DNA from: Rhabdobacter roseus
GTDB taxonomy: Bacteria; Bacteroidota; Bacteroidia; Cytophagales; Spirosomataceae
Length of the DNA: 64,000 bases
Direction of reading: 5' to 3'
Assembly: GCF_014202275.1 (NCBI RefSeq)
Contig: NZ_JACHGF010000019.1
Location: forward strand, 1-64,000
The notes under the pieces are model-generated. The model had not been told where the DNA came from. It ran no database searches and saw only the letters and a list, made by a program, of their open reading frames with translations. Of the stretch, positions 36,117 through 44,691 are shown in pieces (the stretch's first letter is position 1; every line of letters starts with the position of its first letter). A program made the translations under genes and the position numbers.

Positions 36117-36935
36117 TCAGGCATTGCCACGCATAGCGCTCAACATACTTCCGTATACGTTATTCAGGGAAGAGATGTTGGTAGTCAATTTAGCCATTTC
36201 GCTTTTGAACGTCTGCGATTCCCGGGTGGCGTCGGCCATGTTCTCCATGGCGGCCGTGAGGTTACCGTAGAAGGCGTTCATCGCTTTCAGGTGCTTGGTC
36301 GTATCCTGGAGCTCGAGCTCGTACACGGCGTTAAGGGCACCCATGTTTTTGGTGATTTGCTGAAACTGCTCGCGGTACGACTGGGCGTCCTTGGTGGCAT
36401 CGGCCATCGAAGTCATGGCATTGATCGCCACTCCGTACGACTTATTCATGTCGTTGATGGCACTGGAGGCCGTCTTCACGTTGCGGGCGTAATCATTGGT
36501 AGCAACCGTAGCGTCAGTAAGGTCGGTGATCTTACCCACGGTTTGGGTCAGGTTCCGGAAGCCTTCACCCAGGTTTTTGAATATATCGGGCGAAATCTGC
36601 GCCTCGGCCATCATTTTATCCATGCCCGCCGTCAGACCGTTGGGCACTGCCACCGTGGCACCGGCGGTAGCCTGGGGGCCGTTGTAGTCGTCGGCTAGCT
36701 CAGGATATACCCGGGTCCAGTCCGGATCCCGATCGATGGGGCGGGTAAACGTTTGGATGGCGTATAAAAGGAAAATGGCAACTTCGGTTCCCAGACCGAT
36801 GGTCAGCATTTCGCCGCCACCGTCCCAGTGTTGAATTTTAAAAAGTGCGCCCATGATTACGACGGCGGCACCGGCACTGTACAAGGTTGGTACTAGTCTA
36901 TCCCAAAAAAAACTAGGTCCGTTATTCTTAGCCAT
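36117..36935 (-). CDS. gldL: GldL, type IX secretion inner-membrane motor protein
   Basis: A 272-residue GldL protein with two N-terminal transmembrane helices (about 15-30 and 42-60) around ALFKIQHWDGGGEMLTIGLG, which carries the conserved E of the family motor helix. The following cytoplasmic part is rich in coiled coil and repeats of the ...NAVYELELQDTTKHLKAMNAFYGNL kind. It pairs with GldM as the 5:2 ion-driven motor of the type IX system (established for the family). It is preceded by gldK with a terminator-like stem between them (36994-37015). Confidence 0.95.
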   Translation of the reverse strand: MAKNNGPSFFWDRLVPTLYSAGAAVVIMGALFKIQHWDGGGEMLTIGLGTEVAIFLLYAIQTFTRPIDRDPDWTRVYPELADDYNGPQATAGATVAVPNGLTAGMDKMMAEAQISPDIFKNLGEGFRNLTQTVGKITDLTDATVATNDYARNVKTASSAINDMNKSYGVAINAMTSMADATKDAQSYREQFQQITKNMGALNAVYELELQDTTKHLKAMNAFYGNLTAAMENMADATRESQTFKSEMAKLTTNISSLNNVYGSMLSAMRGNA

Positions 36936-36993
36936 ACTTGATTGGATTGATTGGTTTAGTTAATTGAAATGGTTTGGAGTAAGAGGGTAAAAA

Positions 36994-37015
36994 AGAAGCA
37001 GCGACCGCTGCTTCT
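36994..37015 (-). terminator. Attenuator-like hairpin between gldK and gldL
   Basis: AGAAGCAGCG (36994-37003) pairs with CGCTGCTTCT (37006-37015), realistically as a 7-bp stem with a 6-nt loop. On the minus strand it is followed by a T-run (complement of AAAAAA from about 36989). It sits 18 nt after the gldK stop and 58 nt before the gldL start, so it should partly reduce expression of gldLMN relative to gldK. Confidence 0.65.
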
Positions 37016-37032
37016 GTAAAGTTGTGTACCGC

Positions 37033-38103
37033 TTAGCGGCGCCGGGTTCCGCCCCGGCGGCCATCGACGTTGTCCATCACACAGCGGAAGCCAATGTAGG
37101 CACGGCGCTCGGTCTCGAACTCGTAGGAACGGGTACCCGTTTGCAGGAAGTACGCAACGTCTTTCCAAGAGCCTCCCTTGATCACCTTGCGGGGTTCCGC
37201 AGGATCATCGTTCTTAGGGTTCATATCCCATAATATTGTGTTAGCGTTGTCGGCGTAGGCGTCCAGCGTCCACTCGGCTACGTTGCCCGCCATGTTGTAG
37301 AGGCCGTATTCGTTGGGGTTGTAGGCGTTGGCAGGAGCCGTATAAGGGTAGCCGTCGGCGTCGTAGTTACCACGTTGGGGTTTGAAGTTGGCCAGGAAGC
37401 AGCCCTTGCCGTTCATGGTGTAAGGGTTACCCCAGGGGTACTTGGCCCCGGCTTTACCTCCTTTGGCGGCCCATTCCCACTCAGCCTCGGTAGGTAGGCG
37501 GAAGCTAGGTGCGTAGAACATGCCTTCTTTGCTACGGTAGTCGTTGTAGACATTGGAGCGCCATTGGCAGAAATACTGCGCGGCGATCCAGTTAACCCCT
37601 ACTACGGGGTAGGTATCAAAAGCCGGGTGCATGTAGTAATACTCTACCATCGGGTCACCGTTGGAGTAGGCAAAATCCTTTTTCCAGGCGGTAGTATCGG
37701 GGTAGTACTTCGTCATGATTTCCTCCTCACCCAGCACCGAAATGGAGTCTACCAACAGAGCATTGACAAACTGACGGTATTCGTTGTTGGTGATCTCGGT
37801 GTCGTCCATGTAGAAGGAACTGATCGTGACCCGTTTATTCATGTTGACCATGGTGGCGGCAATGTCCTCATCGGCTTGCCCCATAATAAAGGAACCCGAG
37901 GGGATCATAACCATACCGGCGGGGGTCGTTTGACGGTACCCTTTACGGGCTGTTGCGGTAATTTCACCGTTGGAGATGCCGTTATCCCCTCCCTTTCCTC
38001 CACCAAAACGCTCCTTGATAAACCCGCAGCTTTGCATAAATACAAGCGAGGCTACCAGCAGCAAACTCTTGACTCCGTACCGATAGAATACATTAACATT
38101 CAT
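37033..38103 (-). CDS. gldK: GldK, type IX secretion lipoprotein
   Basis: A 356-residue lipoprotein (lipobox LVFMQSC, C26) of the GldK/PorK family, carrying a formylglycine-generating-enzyme-like (SUMF) domain. Visible marks are MVMIPSGSFIMGQADED (about 65-80), SFYMDDTEITNNEYRQFV, PVVGVNWIAAQYFCQWRSN, LPTEAEWEWAAKGG, YNPNEYGLYNMAGNVAEWTLDAY, KGGSWKD and an ending YIGFRCVMDN. With GldN it builds the periplasmic/outer-membrane ring of the type IX secretion system. It is the first gene of the operon gldKLMN. The C-terminus is a short basic tail (GRRGGTRRR). Confidence 0.95.
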   Translation of the reverse strand: MNVNVFYRYGVKSLLLVASLVFMQSCGFIKERFGGGKGGDNGISNGEITATARKGYRQTTPAGMVMIPSGSFIMGQADEDIAATMVNMNKRVTISSFYMDDTEITNNEYRQFVNALLVDSISVLGEEEIMTKYYPDTTAWKKDFAYSNGDPMVEYYYMHPAFDTYPVVGVNWIAAQYFCQWRSNVYNDYRSKEGMFYAPSFRLPTEAEWEWAAKGGKAGAKYPWGNPYTMNGKGCFLANFKPQRGNYDADGYPYTAPANAYNPNEYGLYNMAGNVAEWTLDAYADNANTILWDMNPKNDDPAEPRKVIKGGSWKDVAYFLQTGTRSYEFETERRAYIGFRCVMDNVDGRRGGTRRR

Positions 38104-38382
38104 GGTGATTATGCTCTGTTGTTTGTTAAATGTCAGCTTATAAACGACAACCTTTATTTATCTAGTATACTCTATTTATAACCGATTTTTGTAAAAAGGA
38201 ACGCCCTCCGATTTTCCTGGTACGTTTTCTTACTCTACTCGTCCTAACGAATTTCGTATCTATTTCGTATAGACTTCGTTTGTATTTCGGCAACAAGCTT
38301 CAAATATAGAGGAAGCATTGCAAAGTGTCTAACAACAATGAAGCCAAAAAATAAAAAAATGCCTATATGACAGTTAAATCCA
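38104..38382. other. AT-rich regulatory region upstream of gldK
   Basis: The space between gldK and the PorP/SprF gene carries four phased 11-nt repeats (38251-38294), a minus-strand TATATTTG at 38301-38308 that fits the -7 consensus, and an AT-rich 100 nt next to gldK. If transcription starts near 38295 the gldK leader would be about 190 nt. No gene is seen. Confidence 0.5.
38251..38294. repeat. Four phased 11-nt direct repeats
   Basis: ATTTCGTATCT, ATTTCGTATAG, ACTTCGTTTGT and ATTTCGGCAAC follow one another without gap. The first two share 9 of 11 bases, the others fewer, but the TTCG core recurs every 11 nt, one helical turn. It lies about 150-190 nt upstream of the gldK start. Confidence 0.6.
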
Positions 38383-39351
38383 TCAAAAACGGAACCGTGG
38401 CGTCCGCACAATGGTCTTTTTGCCCAATTTAGGCGCTGGCAATACGTACGTTAGCAAAATTTCGTACGAGCTGGGTGACTTTACCGAGGTACCTCCCACG
38501 ATGATGTCATAGGCCCCTGCCAGGCGGAGCGATTGGTCGGCCATGAGGTGGATACCGGCCATCACTATAGCTGCTTCCTGATGGCGGTAGGTGGCTCCCA
38601 TCCAGTACCGTTGGTTGTAGGTAGCGGTAGCTCCGCCCTCTACCGAAAACTCCTTCAGGTCGGTCTTCACCAGCGCGATGGGCCGTACTTCCAGCAGGTA
38701 CCCGATCTCGATCAGCAGGCCCGCGTTGAGATAATAGGTCGTGAGCTGCGGGTTGGTAGCGGATTCTGTACCAAGCTGGTACTTAGGGCGCAGCAGGTGA
38801 TTGGCCGATAGCCCTACGTAGTAGCTGTCTCTCTCGTAGCGTAGCCCTACCGATACGTCGGGGTTCATCTGGGCGGCTACTCCCGTGGGTATTATATCGT
38901 CGCCGGGCTCGTAAGGGCGAAGCTGGTTGTAATCCAAGGCTTTGCGAAGTAGGCCCGCGCGGGCTCCTACGGATAGGTTTCCTTCGTTCAAGGGGATGCG
39001 GTAGGCGGCTGAAAGCTGAATATCCTGGCTGCTCAGCGCCCCGATGCGGTCGTTCAGCGCGTAGAAACCAATGCCAAAATTTTTGAGGGGTACGCTGGCC
39101 GTCAGGAGCTGGCTGGAAGGCGCGCCCCCCGGATCGAAGGTACTTTGGTACCCGGCATACTGCGCTCGATGCGTGATTTGTAGCTGACTCACACCGTCAG
39201 CTCCGGCGGCGGCAGGATTATAATACAGCTGATTCAGAGAAAATAGGCTAAACTGAGGAGCTTGTTGACCCAATGTCCAGTGCGAGAAAGTCAGTAGAGC
39301 CGCAACTGTATAAAAGGTCTTGAAACGTTGGATCATAAAAGTATAGGTCAT
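38383..39351 (-). CDS. PorP/SprF-family type IX secretion membrane protein
   Basis: A 322-residue outer-membrane beta-barrel of the PorP/SprF family, which anchors or passes cargo in type IX secretion. A signal peptide (about 1-28, ending TLGQ) is followed by the hallmark QFSLFSLNQLYYNPAAAG (about 33-50), then LQITHRAQYAGYQ and PSSQLLTASVPL. The barrel ends in an RFRF aromatic tail. It precedes gldK by about 280 nt on the same strand, with its own upstream region after the hemD terminator. Such genes often accompany gld loci or specific cargo; its cargo is not adjacent here. Confidence 0.9.
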   Translation of the reverse strand: MTYTFMIQRFKTFYTVAALLTFSHWTLGQQAPQFSLFSLNQLYYNPAAAGADGVSQLQITHRAQYAGYQSTFDPGGAPSSQLLTASVPLKNFGIGFYALNDRIGALSSQDIQLSAAYRIPLNEGNLSVGARAGLLRKALDYNQLRPYEPGDDIIPTGVAAQMNPDVSVGLRYERDSYYVGLSANHLLRPKYQLGTESATNPQLTTYYLNAGLLIEIGYLLEVRPIALVKTDLKEFSVEGGATATYNQRYWMGATYRHQEAAIVMAGIHLMADQSLRLAGAYDIIVGGTSVKSPSSYEILLTYVLPAPKLGKKTIVRTPRFRF

Positions 39352-39427
39352 CCGATTGCTCTGTAATGTACTAACTCAAGGGGAAAAAAGTTTAGAGAAT
39401 AACGTATAATCCGAAAAAAAATTGAAA

Positions 39428-39470
39428 ATCATGAAAAAGGCCGGAGATTTTTCCCGGCCTTTTTCATGAT
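39428..39470 (-). terminator. Terminator of the sucD-DUF4271-hemD group
   Basis: ATCATGAAAAAGGCCGG (39428-39444) pairs with CCGGCCTTTTTCATGAT (39454-39470), a perfect 17-bp stem with a 9-nt loop. It lies 14 nt beyond the hemD stop on the minus strand. Confidence 0.9.
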
Positions 39471-39484
39471 AACTCCCCAAGGGG

Positions 39485-40267
39485 TTAAAGGTTGTTCGCT
39501 TTTCGAATGTACAGCTCCAGCGCTCCGGTCATGGAGGGGGCATTGGGAAGGGGCGCCTGGATGTCCAGAAAGAGCCCCGCTTCCTCAACGGCCCGGGCCG
39601 TGGTGGGGCCAAAGGCCGCGATTCGGGTTTTGCTCTGCTGGAAATCCGGGAAGTTCTCAAAGAGAGATTTGATTCCCGATGGACTGAAAAAAGCGATAAT
39701 ATCGTAGTATACATCCTCAAGAGCCGACAGGTCCGACGAGACCGTCTGGTACATGGTGGCTTCCGTAAAGTGCAGGTCCTCGGTGTCCGCAAACTCGGGG
39801 ATGTCGTTCTTACGGACGTCGGAGCAGGGGTAAAGAAACTTCTCTTTTTTGTGCTTACGGATGAGATCGATGAGCTCGGCGGCAGTTTTGGTGCCAGAGA
39901 ATATTTTCCGTTTCCGGATCACGATGTATTTTTGAAGGTAGTTGGCCGTTTGCTCCGAGATGCAAAAGTACTTCATGTCGGCGGGTACTTCGATGCGGCC
40001 TTCGGTGCAGATGCGGAAAAAATGATCGATGGCATTGCGGCTGGTAAAAATAATAGCCGTGTGATCGAGAATGTTAACTTTTTGCTTGCGGAAGTCCTTG
40101 AATGATACTCCTTCAACTTGGATGAACGGACAAAAATCTACTTTGATGTTGTACTTTCTGGCCAGTTCATAATAGGGTGAATTTTCATCGGCAGGTCTAG
40201 ACTGGCTTACCAGAATACTTGACACTTTGTTGAGCCGATCCTGATCAAATTTGATGGTCTCACTCAT
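39485..40267 (-). CDS. hemD: Uroporphyrinogen-III synthase
   Basis: A 260-residue HemD-type enzyme of haem biosynthesis that closes hydroxymethylbilane to uroporphyrinogen III. Family features are the N-terminal SSILVSQSRPADENSPYYEL, IIFTSRNAIDHFF (about 73-85), AGTKTAAEL-like SGTKTAAELID, FLYPCSDVRKNDIP, YDIIAFFSPSGIKSLFENF and AAFGPTTARAVEEAG near the end. In Bacteroidota it is commonly next to a DUF4271 gene, which holds here (43 nt away). The low sequence conservation of the family makes motif recognition rather than catalytic residues the basis. Confidence 0.9.
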   Translation of the reverse strand: MSETIKFDQDRLNKVSSILVSQSRPADENSPYYELARKYNIKVDFCPFIQVEGVSFKDFRKQKVNILDHTAIIFTSRNAIDHFFRICTEGRIEVPADMKYFCISEQTANYLQKYIVIRKRKIFSGTKTAAELIDLIRKHKKEKFLYPCSDVRKNDIPEFADTEDLHFTEATMYQTVSSDLSALEDVYYDIIAFFSPSGIKSLFENFPDFQQSKTRIAAFGPTTARAVEEAGLFLDIQAPLPNAPSMTGALELYIRKANNL

Positions 40268-40310
40268 GTATGGTTCATCTTAGATTTTTGCTCGAAAACA
40301 CGCTTCTTCT

Positions 40311-41489
40311 TCACAGGGCAAACTTAACACCGATGATAAGGGGGATGATTTCGATGACGCAAAGATACGAAAATAAATGCAGATTCATAAGCGATGCCCG
40401 GGAGTTCGTTACAAAGTACAGCGAAAAGAACCTGAGTAAATAAAATGCAACGAAGGGCAGGAGCAAAAATGGACGCATGGACTCAAACCAACCAGGCTCG
40501 TGCAGGGATAAGGTGAAAACCAGTAGTCCCAGCAGGCTGTAAAAAAAGTAGGAGGATTGGAGGGCTTTGAGGAAATGCAGATCCACGATGGGGTCAAGAT
40601 TTAGCATTCCACCCACCAGGCTCATGTAAACGTATTTTAAATAAAATAGCAAAAAAGTAGCCCCGAAGAGCTTCAGGAAGTCGAGCAGGATTTCGGAAAG
40701 CTGATCCCGCTCGGACAGTAAGGTACCCGCAGAAAACAGGTTGACATCGTAATTGGCCAGTGCCAACAGCAGGTAGCTCACGATGAGGCTCAGCTGAATC
40801 ACAAAAAGCAAAACGGGGCGACTGTAAGGCTTGTTGAATTTGTGTATTTCACTTCGGTCGTCCCGGTTGAAGTAGTCCGCGGGGTTGATGAGCCGCCGGT
40901 AGGTATTCGGTGAAATGGTGTAGGTAAGGGCATTGAGGGCCAGAAAAAAGAGAAAGACCAGCACGGAAAAATCGCCAAAGGGGGTAGGGAACTTGGGGCG
41001 AATGTTAATGAGCGGACTCGTTGATACCGGCAGAGCGGCCACGTTTTCTTTTTTCAAATGCCCTACCAGAACATTTTTATCGTCGACCCCCGGGCTTCCG
41101 TAGAGCGTCAGGAGGAGCTCTTCTTTCCGGTAGTTTCGGTACAGACTGTCCAGGCTTAATTCCAGCCAGGTACCGGGCGCAATGCGCTTCTGGAGGGCTC
41201 CTTCGATAAAAAGGTAGCTCTCGGCCCGGCTTTGTATCAGCAAGGTATACGGGCGGTTTTTGAGCAGGTCTACCAGCAAGCTGGCCGACGTTTCTGCTTC
41301 GTGAATACCCTTGGAAAAAGGTACGTAGTTCTGATAGCGGCTGCTGTACGTCAGCCAGTCGTTTCGCAGGTCATACACCAGGTAGTACTTCTGCCCGGGC
41401 CCTACTTCATTGTCGGCCCGCACCGAACGGGAGCTCAGTGCTCCGGCCAGAACCAGCGCAAAAAATAGCAACGGGCGAAGTACGTTCAT
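40311..41489 (-). CDS. DUF4271 domain membrane protein
   Basis: A 392-residue protein with an N-terminal signal sequence (about 1-25), a periplasmic domain (about 26-170) and seven or so membrane helices in the C-terminal half. It is recognised as DUF4271, which in Bacteroidota adjoins hemD, as here. Typical elements are FSVLVFLFFLALNALTYTI, a charged YRRLINPADYFNRDDRSE stretch and VIEIIPLIIGVKF at the end. Function unknown. Spacing suggests co-transcription with hemD (43 nt) and possibly sucD (69 nt). Confidence 0.85.
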   Translation of the reverse strand: MNVLRPLLFFALVLAGALSSRSVRADNEVGPGQKYYLVYDLRNDWLTYSSRYQNYVPFSKGIHEAETSASLLVDLLKNRPYTLLIQSRAESYLFIEGALQKRIAPGTWLELSLDSLYRNYRKEELLLTLYGSPGVDDKNVLVGHLKKENVAALPVSTSPLINIRPKFPTPFGDFSVLVFLFFLALNALTYTISPNTYRRLINPADYFNRDDRSEIHKFNKPYSRPVLLFVIQLSLIVSYLLLALANYDVNLFSAGTLLSERDQLSEILLDFLKLFGATFLLFYLKYVYMSLVGGMLNLDPIVDLHFLKALQSSYFFYSLLGLLVFTLSLHEPGWFESMRPFLLLPFVAFYLLRFFSLYFVTNSRASLMNLHLFSYLCVIEIIPLIIGVKFAL

Positions 41490-41558
41490 GGTCAGAAAGA
41501 AAGGGCGGAGTTGCCCCAGCCCTTAAAAGTAGAAATCAAGTCGGTATGGCAAAGGTAC

Positions 41559-42437
41559 TTATTTTTTACCCAAAGCGATCAGCATCGTTTCGCCAATGAC
41601 GGCGGGGGAGTCGGCCACGTGGATACCGCACTCGCGCATGATGCGCATCTTGGCTTCGGCGGTGTCGTCGGCGCCGCCAATAATGGCACCCGCGTGGCCC
41701 ATCCGGCGACCTTTAGGGGCGGTTTGGCCGGCGATAAAGCCTACCACGGGCTTGGCGTTGCCGCTTTCCTGAATGTAGCGGGCGGCGTCGGCTTCCATGC
41801 TTCCCCCAATTTCCCCGATCATCACAATGGCTTCGGTTTCGGGGTCATTCATCAACAGCTCCACGGCTTCTTTGGTGGTGGTGCCAATGATCGGGTCTCC
41901 GCCAATGCCGATGGCGGTCGTCTGGCCCAGTCCGGCGCGGGTGAGCTGATCCACCGCTTCGTAGGTGAGGGTACCTGACTTCGAAACAATCCCTACGGTA
42001 CCTTTTTTAAATATAAAGCCAGGCATGATTCCTACCTTACACTCTTCGGCGGTAATAACTCCCGGACAGTTGGGGCCGATCAGACGGCAGTTTTTTCCTT
42101 TGAGGTATTCTTTCGCCAGCATCATGTCCTTGGTAGGAATGCCTTCGGTGATACAGACGATCACCCCGACTCCCGCATCGGCGGCTTCCATGATGGCATC
42201 ACCGGCAAACGCAGGAGGTACAAATATGATGGCTACATCGGCTCCGGTGGTACGTACTGCCTGATCGACCGTGTTAAAAACGGGACGGTCCAGGTGGCGT
42301 ATTCCTCCCTTGCCGGGCGTGACCCCACCTACCAGGTTGGTACCGTATTCAATCATTTGTTGGGCGTGGAACGAGCCCTCAGAACCAGTAAAACCTTGAA
42401 CAATAATCTTAGAATTCTTATTTACTAAAACGCTCAT
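41559..42437 (-). CDS. sucD: Succinate-CoA ligase, alpha subunit
   Basis: A 292-residue alpha subunit of succinyl-CoA synthetase (citric-acid cycle; succinate + CoA + NTP to succinyl-CoA). Seen are the CoA-binding [16 protein letters not shown] (13-28) and GGVTPGKGG (37-45), GPNCPGVI (121-128), [10 protein letters not shown] (177-186) and the phosphorylated histidine H248 in [12 protein letters not shown]. The length matches the family. The beta subunit gene sucC is not nearby, which is normal in Bacteroidota. The downstream DUF4271 gene starts 69 nt later. Confidence 0.97.
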   Translation of the reverse strand: MSVLVNKNSKIIVQGFTGSEGSFHAQQMIEYGTNLVGGVTPGKGGIRHLDRPVFNTVDQAVRTTGADVAIIFVPPAFAGDAIMEAADAGVGVIVCITEGIPTKDMMLAKEYLKGKNCRLIGPNCPGVITAEECKVGIMPGFIFKKGTVGIVSKSGTLTYEAVDQLTRAGLGQTTAIGIGGDPIIGTTTKEAVELLMNDPETEAIVMIGEIGGSMEADAARYIQESGNAKPVVGFIAGQTAPKGRRMGHAGAIIGGADDTAEAKMRIMRECGIHVADSPAVIGETMLIALGKK

Positions 42438-42555
42438 GTTATGGAATCGGTTTTTTTGGTAAAAGTAGAACGAAAAGCCCTAAGTAGCAAAATGTGACGA
42501 TAATTTGTAAATTGCCCTTCGGCTAATTTGAACCCCTAATTCTTACCTTCTGGTT

Positions 42556-43149
42556 ATGATTGCTCATGTCTTCTCGGACCTGGTCCTTTGCGTGACGGCG
42601 CTGGCCGTTTTCCTGGTATACTTTCAAAAACAACCTATATATAACCGCTTGCTGTGGGGGATTTTCATGATGAGTATCTCCCTGACGGCCCTGGCGGGGG
42701 TATTTCTTTTTGCGGGCTGGGATGAGCTGGCGTACGTGCGCGAATCGCTGCAACGCCTGGAACTAACGCTGGGAGCGGTGTGCATGGTGGTGGCCTCCTG
42801 GGCGCTCATCAACCGCCGCGATACCGGCCGACTGGCCTTCTGGGGTACCATTGGCGTAGGAGCGGGTATCTTCCTGGGGCTGGCCTGGTATGGGCTGGGT
42901 GTCATGGTCCAGATCATCCAGCCGCTTTGCCTGGTAATCACGCTCTTGATTGCGTGCCTGGGACTGGCGCGGCGGCAAAAGAGCGCACTGTGGGTCGTTT
43001 TTTCCATGACGCTCCTGGCCCTGGCGGCCAAATCCAAGTCTATTCCGCTGCCCATTCACCCCATCGACGTGAACCACTACCTGATCGCCCTGTCGACGTT
43101 TTGTGCCGGCAAGGCCGCGCAGTTTGAGTACAGCATTCTTTTTAAGTAA
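42556..43149 (+). CDS. Polytopic membrane protein, DUF6962-like
   Basis: A 197-residue protein with about six hydrophobic helices (about 5-22, 33-53, 70-86, 95-115, 120-140, 150-165), starting MIAHVFSDLVLCVTALAVFL and ending FEYSILFK. It resembles a small membrane protein family I recall as DUF6962, but I am not certain. The region between helices carries conserved-looking polar residues (NRRDTGR, HPIDVNHYL), and HPIDVNH may be functional. It is divergent from sucD and its stop is 9 nt from the convergent ceramidase-like gene. Confidence 0.6.
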   Translation: MIAHVFSDLVLCVTALAVFLVYFQKQPIYNRLLWGIFMMSISLTALAGVFLFAGWDELAYVRESLQRLELTLGAVCMVVASWALINRRDTGRLAFWGTIGVGAGIFLGLAWYGLGVMVQIIQPLCLVITLLIACLGLARRQKSALWVVFSMTLLALAAKSKSIPLPIHPIDVNHYLIALSTFCAGKAAQFEYSILFK

Positions 43150-43158
43150 TTAAAGTAC

Positions 43159-44595
43159 CTAACGGGGAGCTGGCAGGGATTTCAACAGATCCTGTAAGGT
43201 TTCGTAAAGTTGCGCATCCGCCGCCGGAGGTACCTGGTGCTGAGCGAAAGGCGCGCCATCAGGACCGAACATCAGGTACCCCAGGTCGTCATTGGCCAGG
43301 CCCAACACAAAGGGGTACTTGCCGGGCGGCGGGGTCTTGGCGGAGGCACCTAGGGGGTACCTGGCTGCCGGTACGGCGATAAAGCTGGCGTCGCCGAGGC
43401 TAAAGGCCGTCGCTTCGGAGCGTAGGTAGCCCCAGCTTGTGTAGCCAGCTTCTACTACTCCCAGGGCCACTCCGGCCCGAAACGACTTACTCTGGACCGG
43501 CACATCAAAACTTTTCGCCCTCAGGGCTATTCCTGCTTGCCGAGTGGACGGTAGCGTGTCCTGACGCACAGCCTGAAGTACCCGCTGGGCTAGCTGCAGG
43601 CCCAGCGCCCGCGCTTTTTCGAAGGAAGGCGTGGTGTAGCTCTGCGCGGTGATGGGGTTGATGATTTCCCGTTGATCGTTGGGCGGTAAGGTACTTTTCG
43701 TGGCGGCGCTGACAAACACCGTGATTCCTCCCAGGCCCGGCTCCACCAGACCAAGCCCGGGGGAGTAAATTCCCTTCTCGGTGTATTCGCGGAGGTAGTG
43801 CGCAAAATCGGAGGTAATGAAAAGGTTTTTTTTCCAAAGCGTTTGGGGCGTGTAGTCTCCCACCACCAGCGTGCCGAGTGTTTGGCCGTTGCGGGTGTCG
43901 GTGGCGTGCATGATAGCCAGTTGGCCGGTTGTGTCCGTCACAAAACGCAAGGTGGTTGGGCGGAGGTGAGTCGCCGCTTCGGCCATGGCGCGGGCCGCTT
44001 GCCTTTCCACAAACTGAAGGTACTCCCGATTGACGCCCGACTTAACCGGGCTCTCCCCCCAGAAGCCCAGCAGGTCCGGGGCTTGGTGGTTGTGGGTACT
44101 ACAAAGAATAGAATGGGTAATCCCGGCGGACTCCGGTATCTGCAAACGAATGCTGAGGATGTTGCTGTGCAGCAAACCCAACAAATCCAGCGAAGCAATA
44201 GCCAGGCGGGTTTGGCCGTCGTCGATCACCAGCGCGCGTACCCACAGGTCGTCATGTACCCCGTTGGCAGCCCGGCGACTCTCAAAACCCGCCAACCAGT
44301 ACGCGTCAAATTTCCCGTTTCGGTTGTAGTCCCGAAAGGAATCACCGTCCCTGGGGTCATAGCGGGCGTCGCCGTTGTTGTCGTACCAGTGCTCCCGGAT
44401 TTGGGGCGTAATGCGCAGGGCCGCGAAGCCCATGCGGAGCGGCTTGGATGGCCGGAGTGGGTCAATTTGCAGACTAAGCTGGTAGCCGGGATGCCGATCC
44501 CGACCGTTGTAGTAGGCAATGAAGCCCATGATGATCACCACAAACATCGTCGCAATCAGGCTCATCCAGAGCCAGGCTTTCCAATTTTTACTCAT
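43159..44595 (-). CDS. Neutral/alkaline ceramidase-like hydrolase
   Basis: A 478-residue protein anchored by one N-terminal helix (about 8-28). The core resembles the neutral/alkaline nonlysosomal ceramidase N-terminal domain: LRMGFAALRITP (about 53-64), LWVRALVIDDGQTRLAIASLDLLGL, and the histidine motif CSTHNHQAPDLLG (zinc-site region). It is shorter than bacterial ceramidases. Inserted near the start are two calcium-loop-like motifs, DNNGDARYDPRD (72-83) and DYNRNGKFDAYW (89-100), resembling EF-hand/dockerin loops. Expected role is amide or ester hydrolysis of a lipid at the cell envelope; substrate is not established. Confidence 0.72.
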   Translation of the reverse strand: MSKNWKAWLWMSLIATMFVVIIMGFIAYYNGRDRHPGYQLSLQIDPLRPSKPLRMGFAALRITPQIREHWYDNNGDARYDPRDGDSFRDYNRNGKFDAYWLAGFESRRAANGVHDDLWVRALVIDDGQTRLAIASLDLLGLLHSNILSIRLQIPESAGITHSILCSTHNHQAPDLLGFWGESPVKSGVNREYLQFVERQAARAMAEAATHLRPTTLRFVTDTTGQLAIMHATDTRNGQTLGTLVVGDYTPQTLWKKNLFITSDFAHYLREYTEKGIYSPGLGLVEPGLGGITVFVSAATKSTLPPNDQREIINPITAQSYTTPSFEKARALGLQLAQRVLQAVRQDTLPSTRQAGIALRAKSFDVPVQSKSFRAGVALGVVEAGYTSWGYLRSEATAFSLGDASFIAVPAARYPLGASAKTPPPGKYPFVLGLANDDLGYLMFGPDGAPFAQHQVPPAADAQLYETLQDLLKSLPAPR

Positions 44596-44691
44596 TGGGG
44601 AAGGTTAGGTACTTTTAGGTACTTAGGGTAGTGCCCGAAAAGATAAGGGCTCAGGGGCAGAAAAACAAAATTTGCCCAGGTTCCTACCTGC

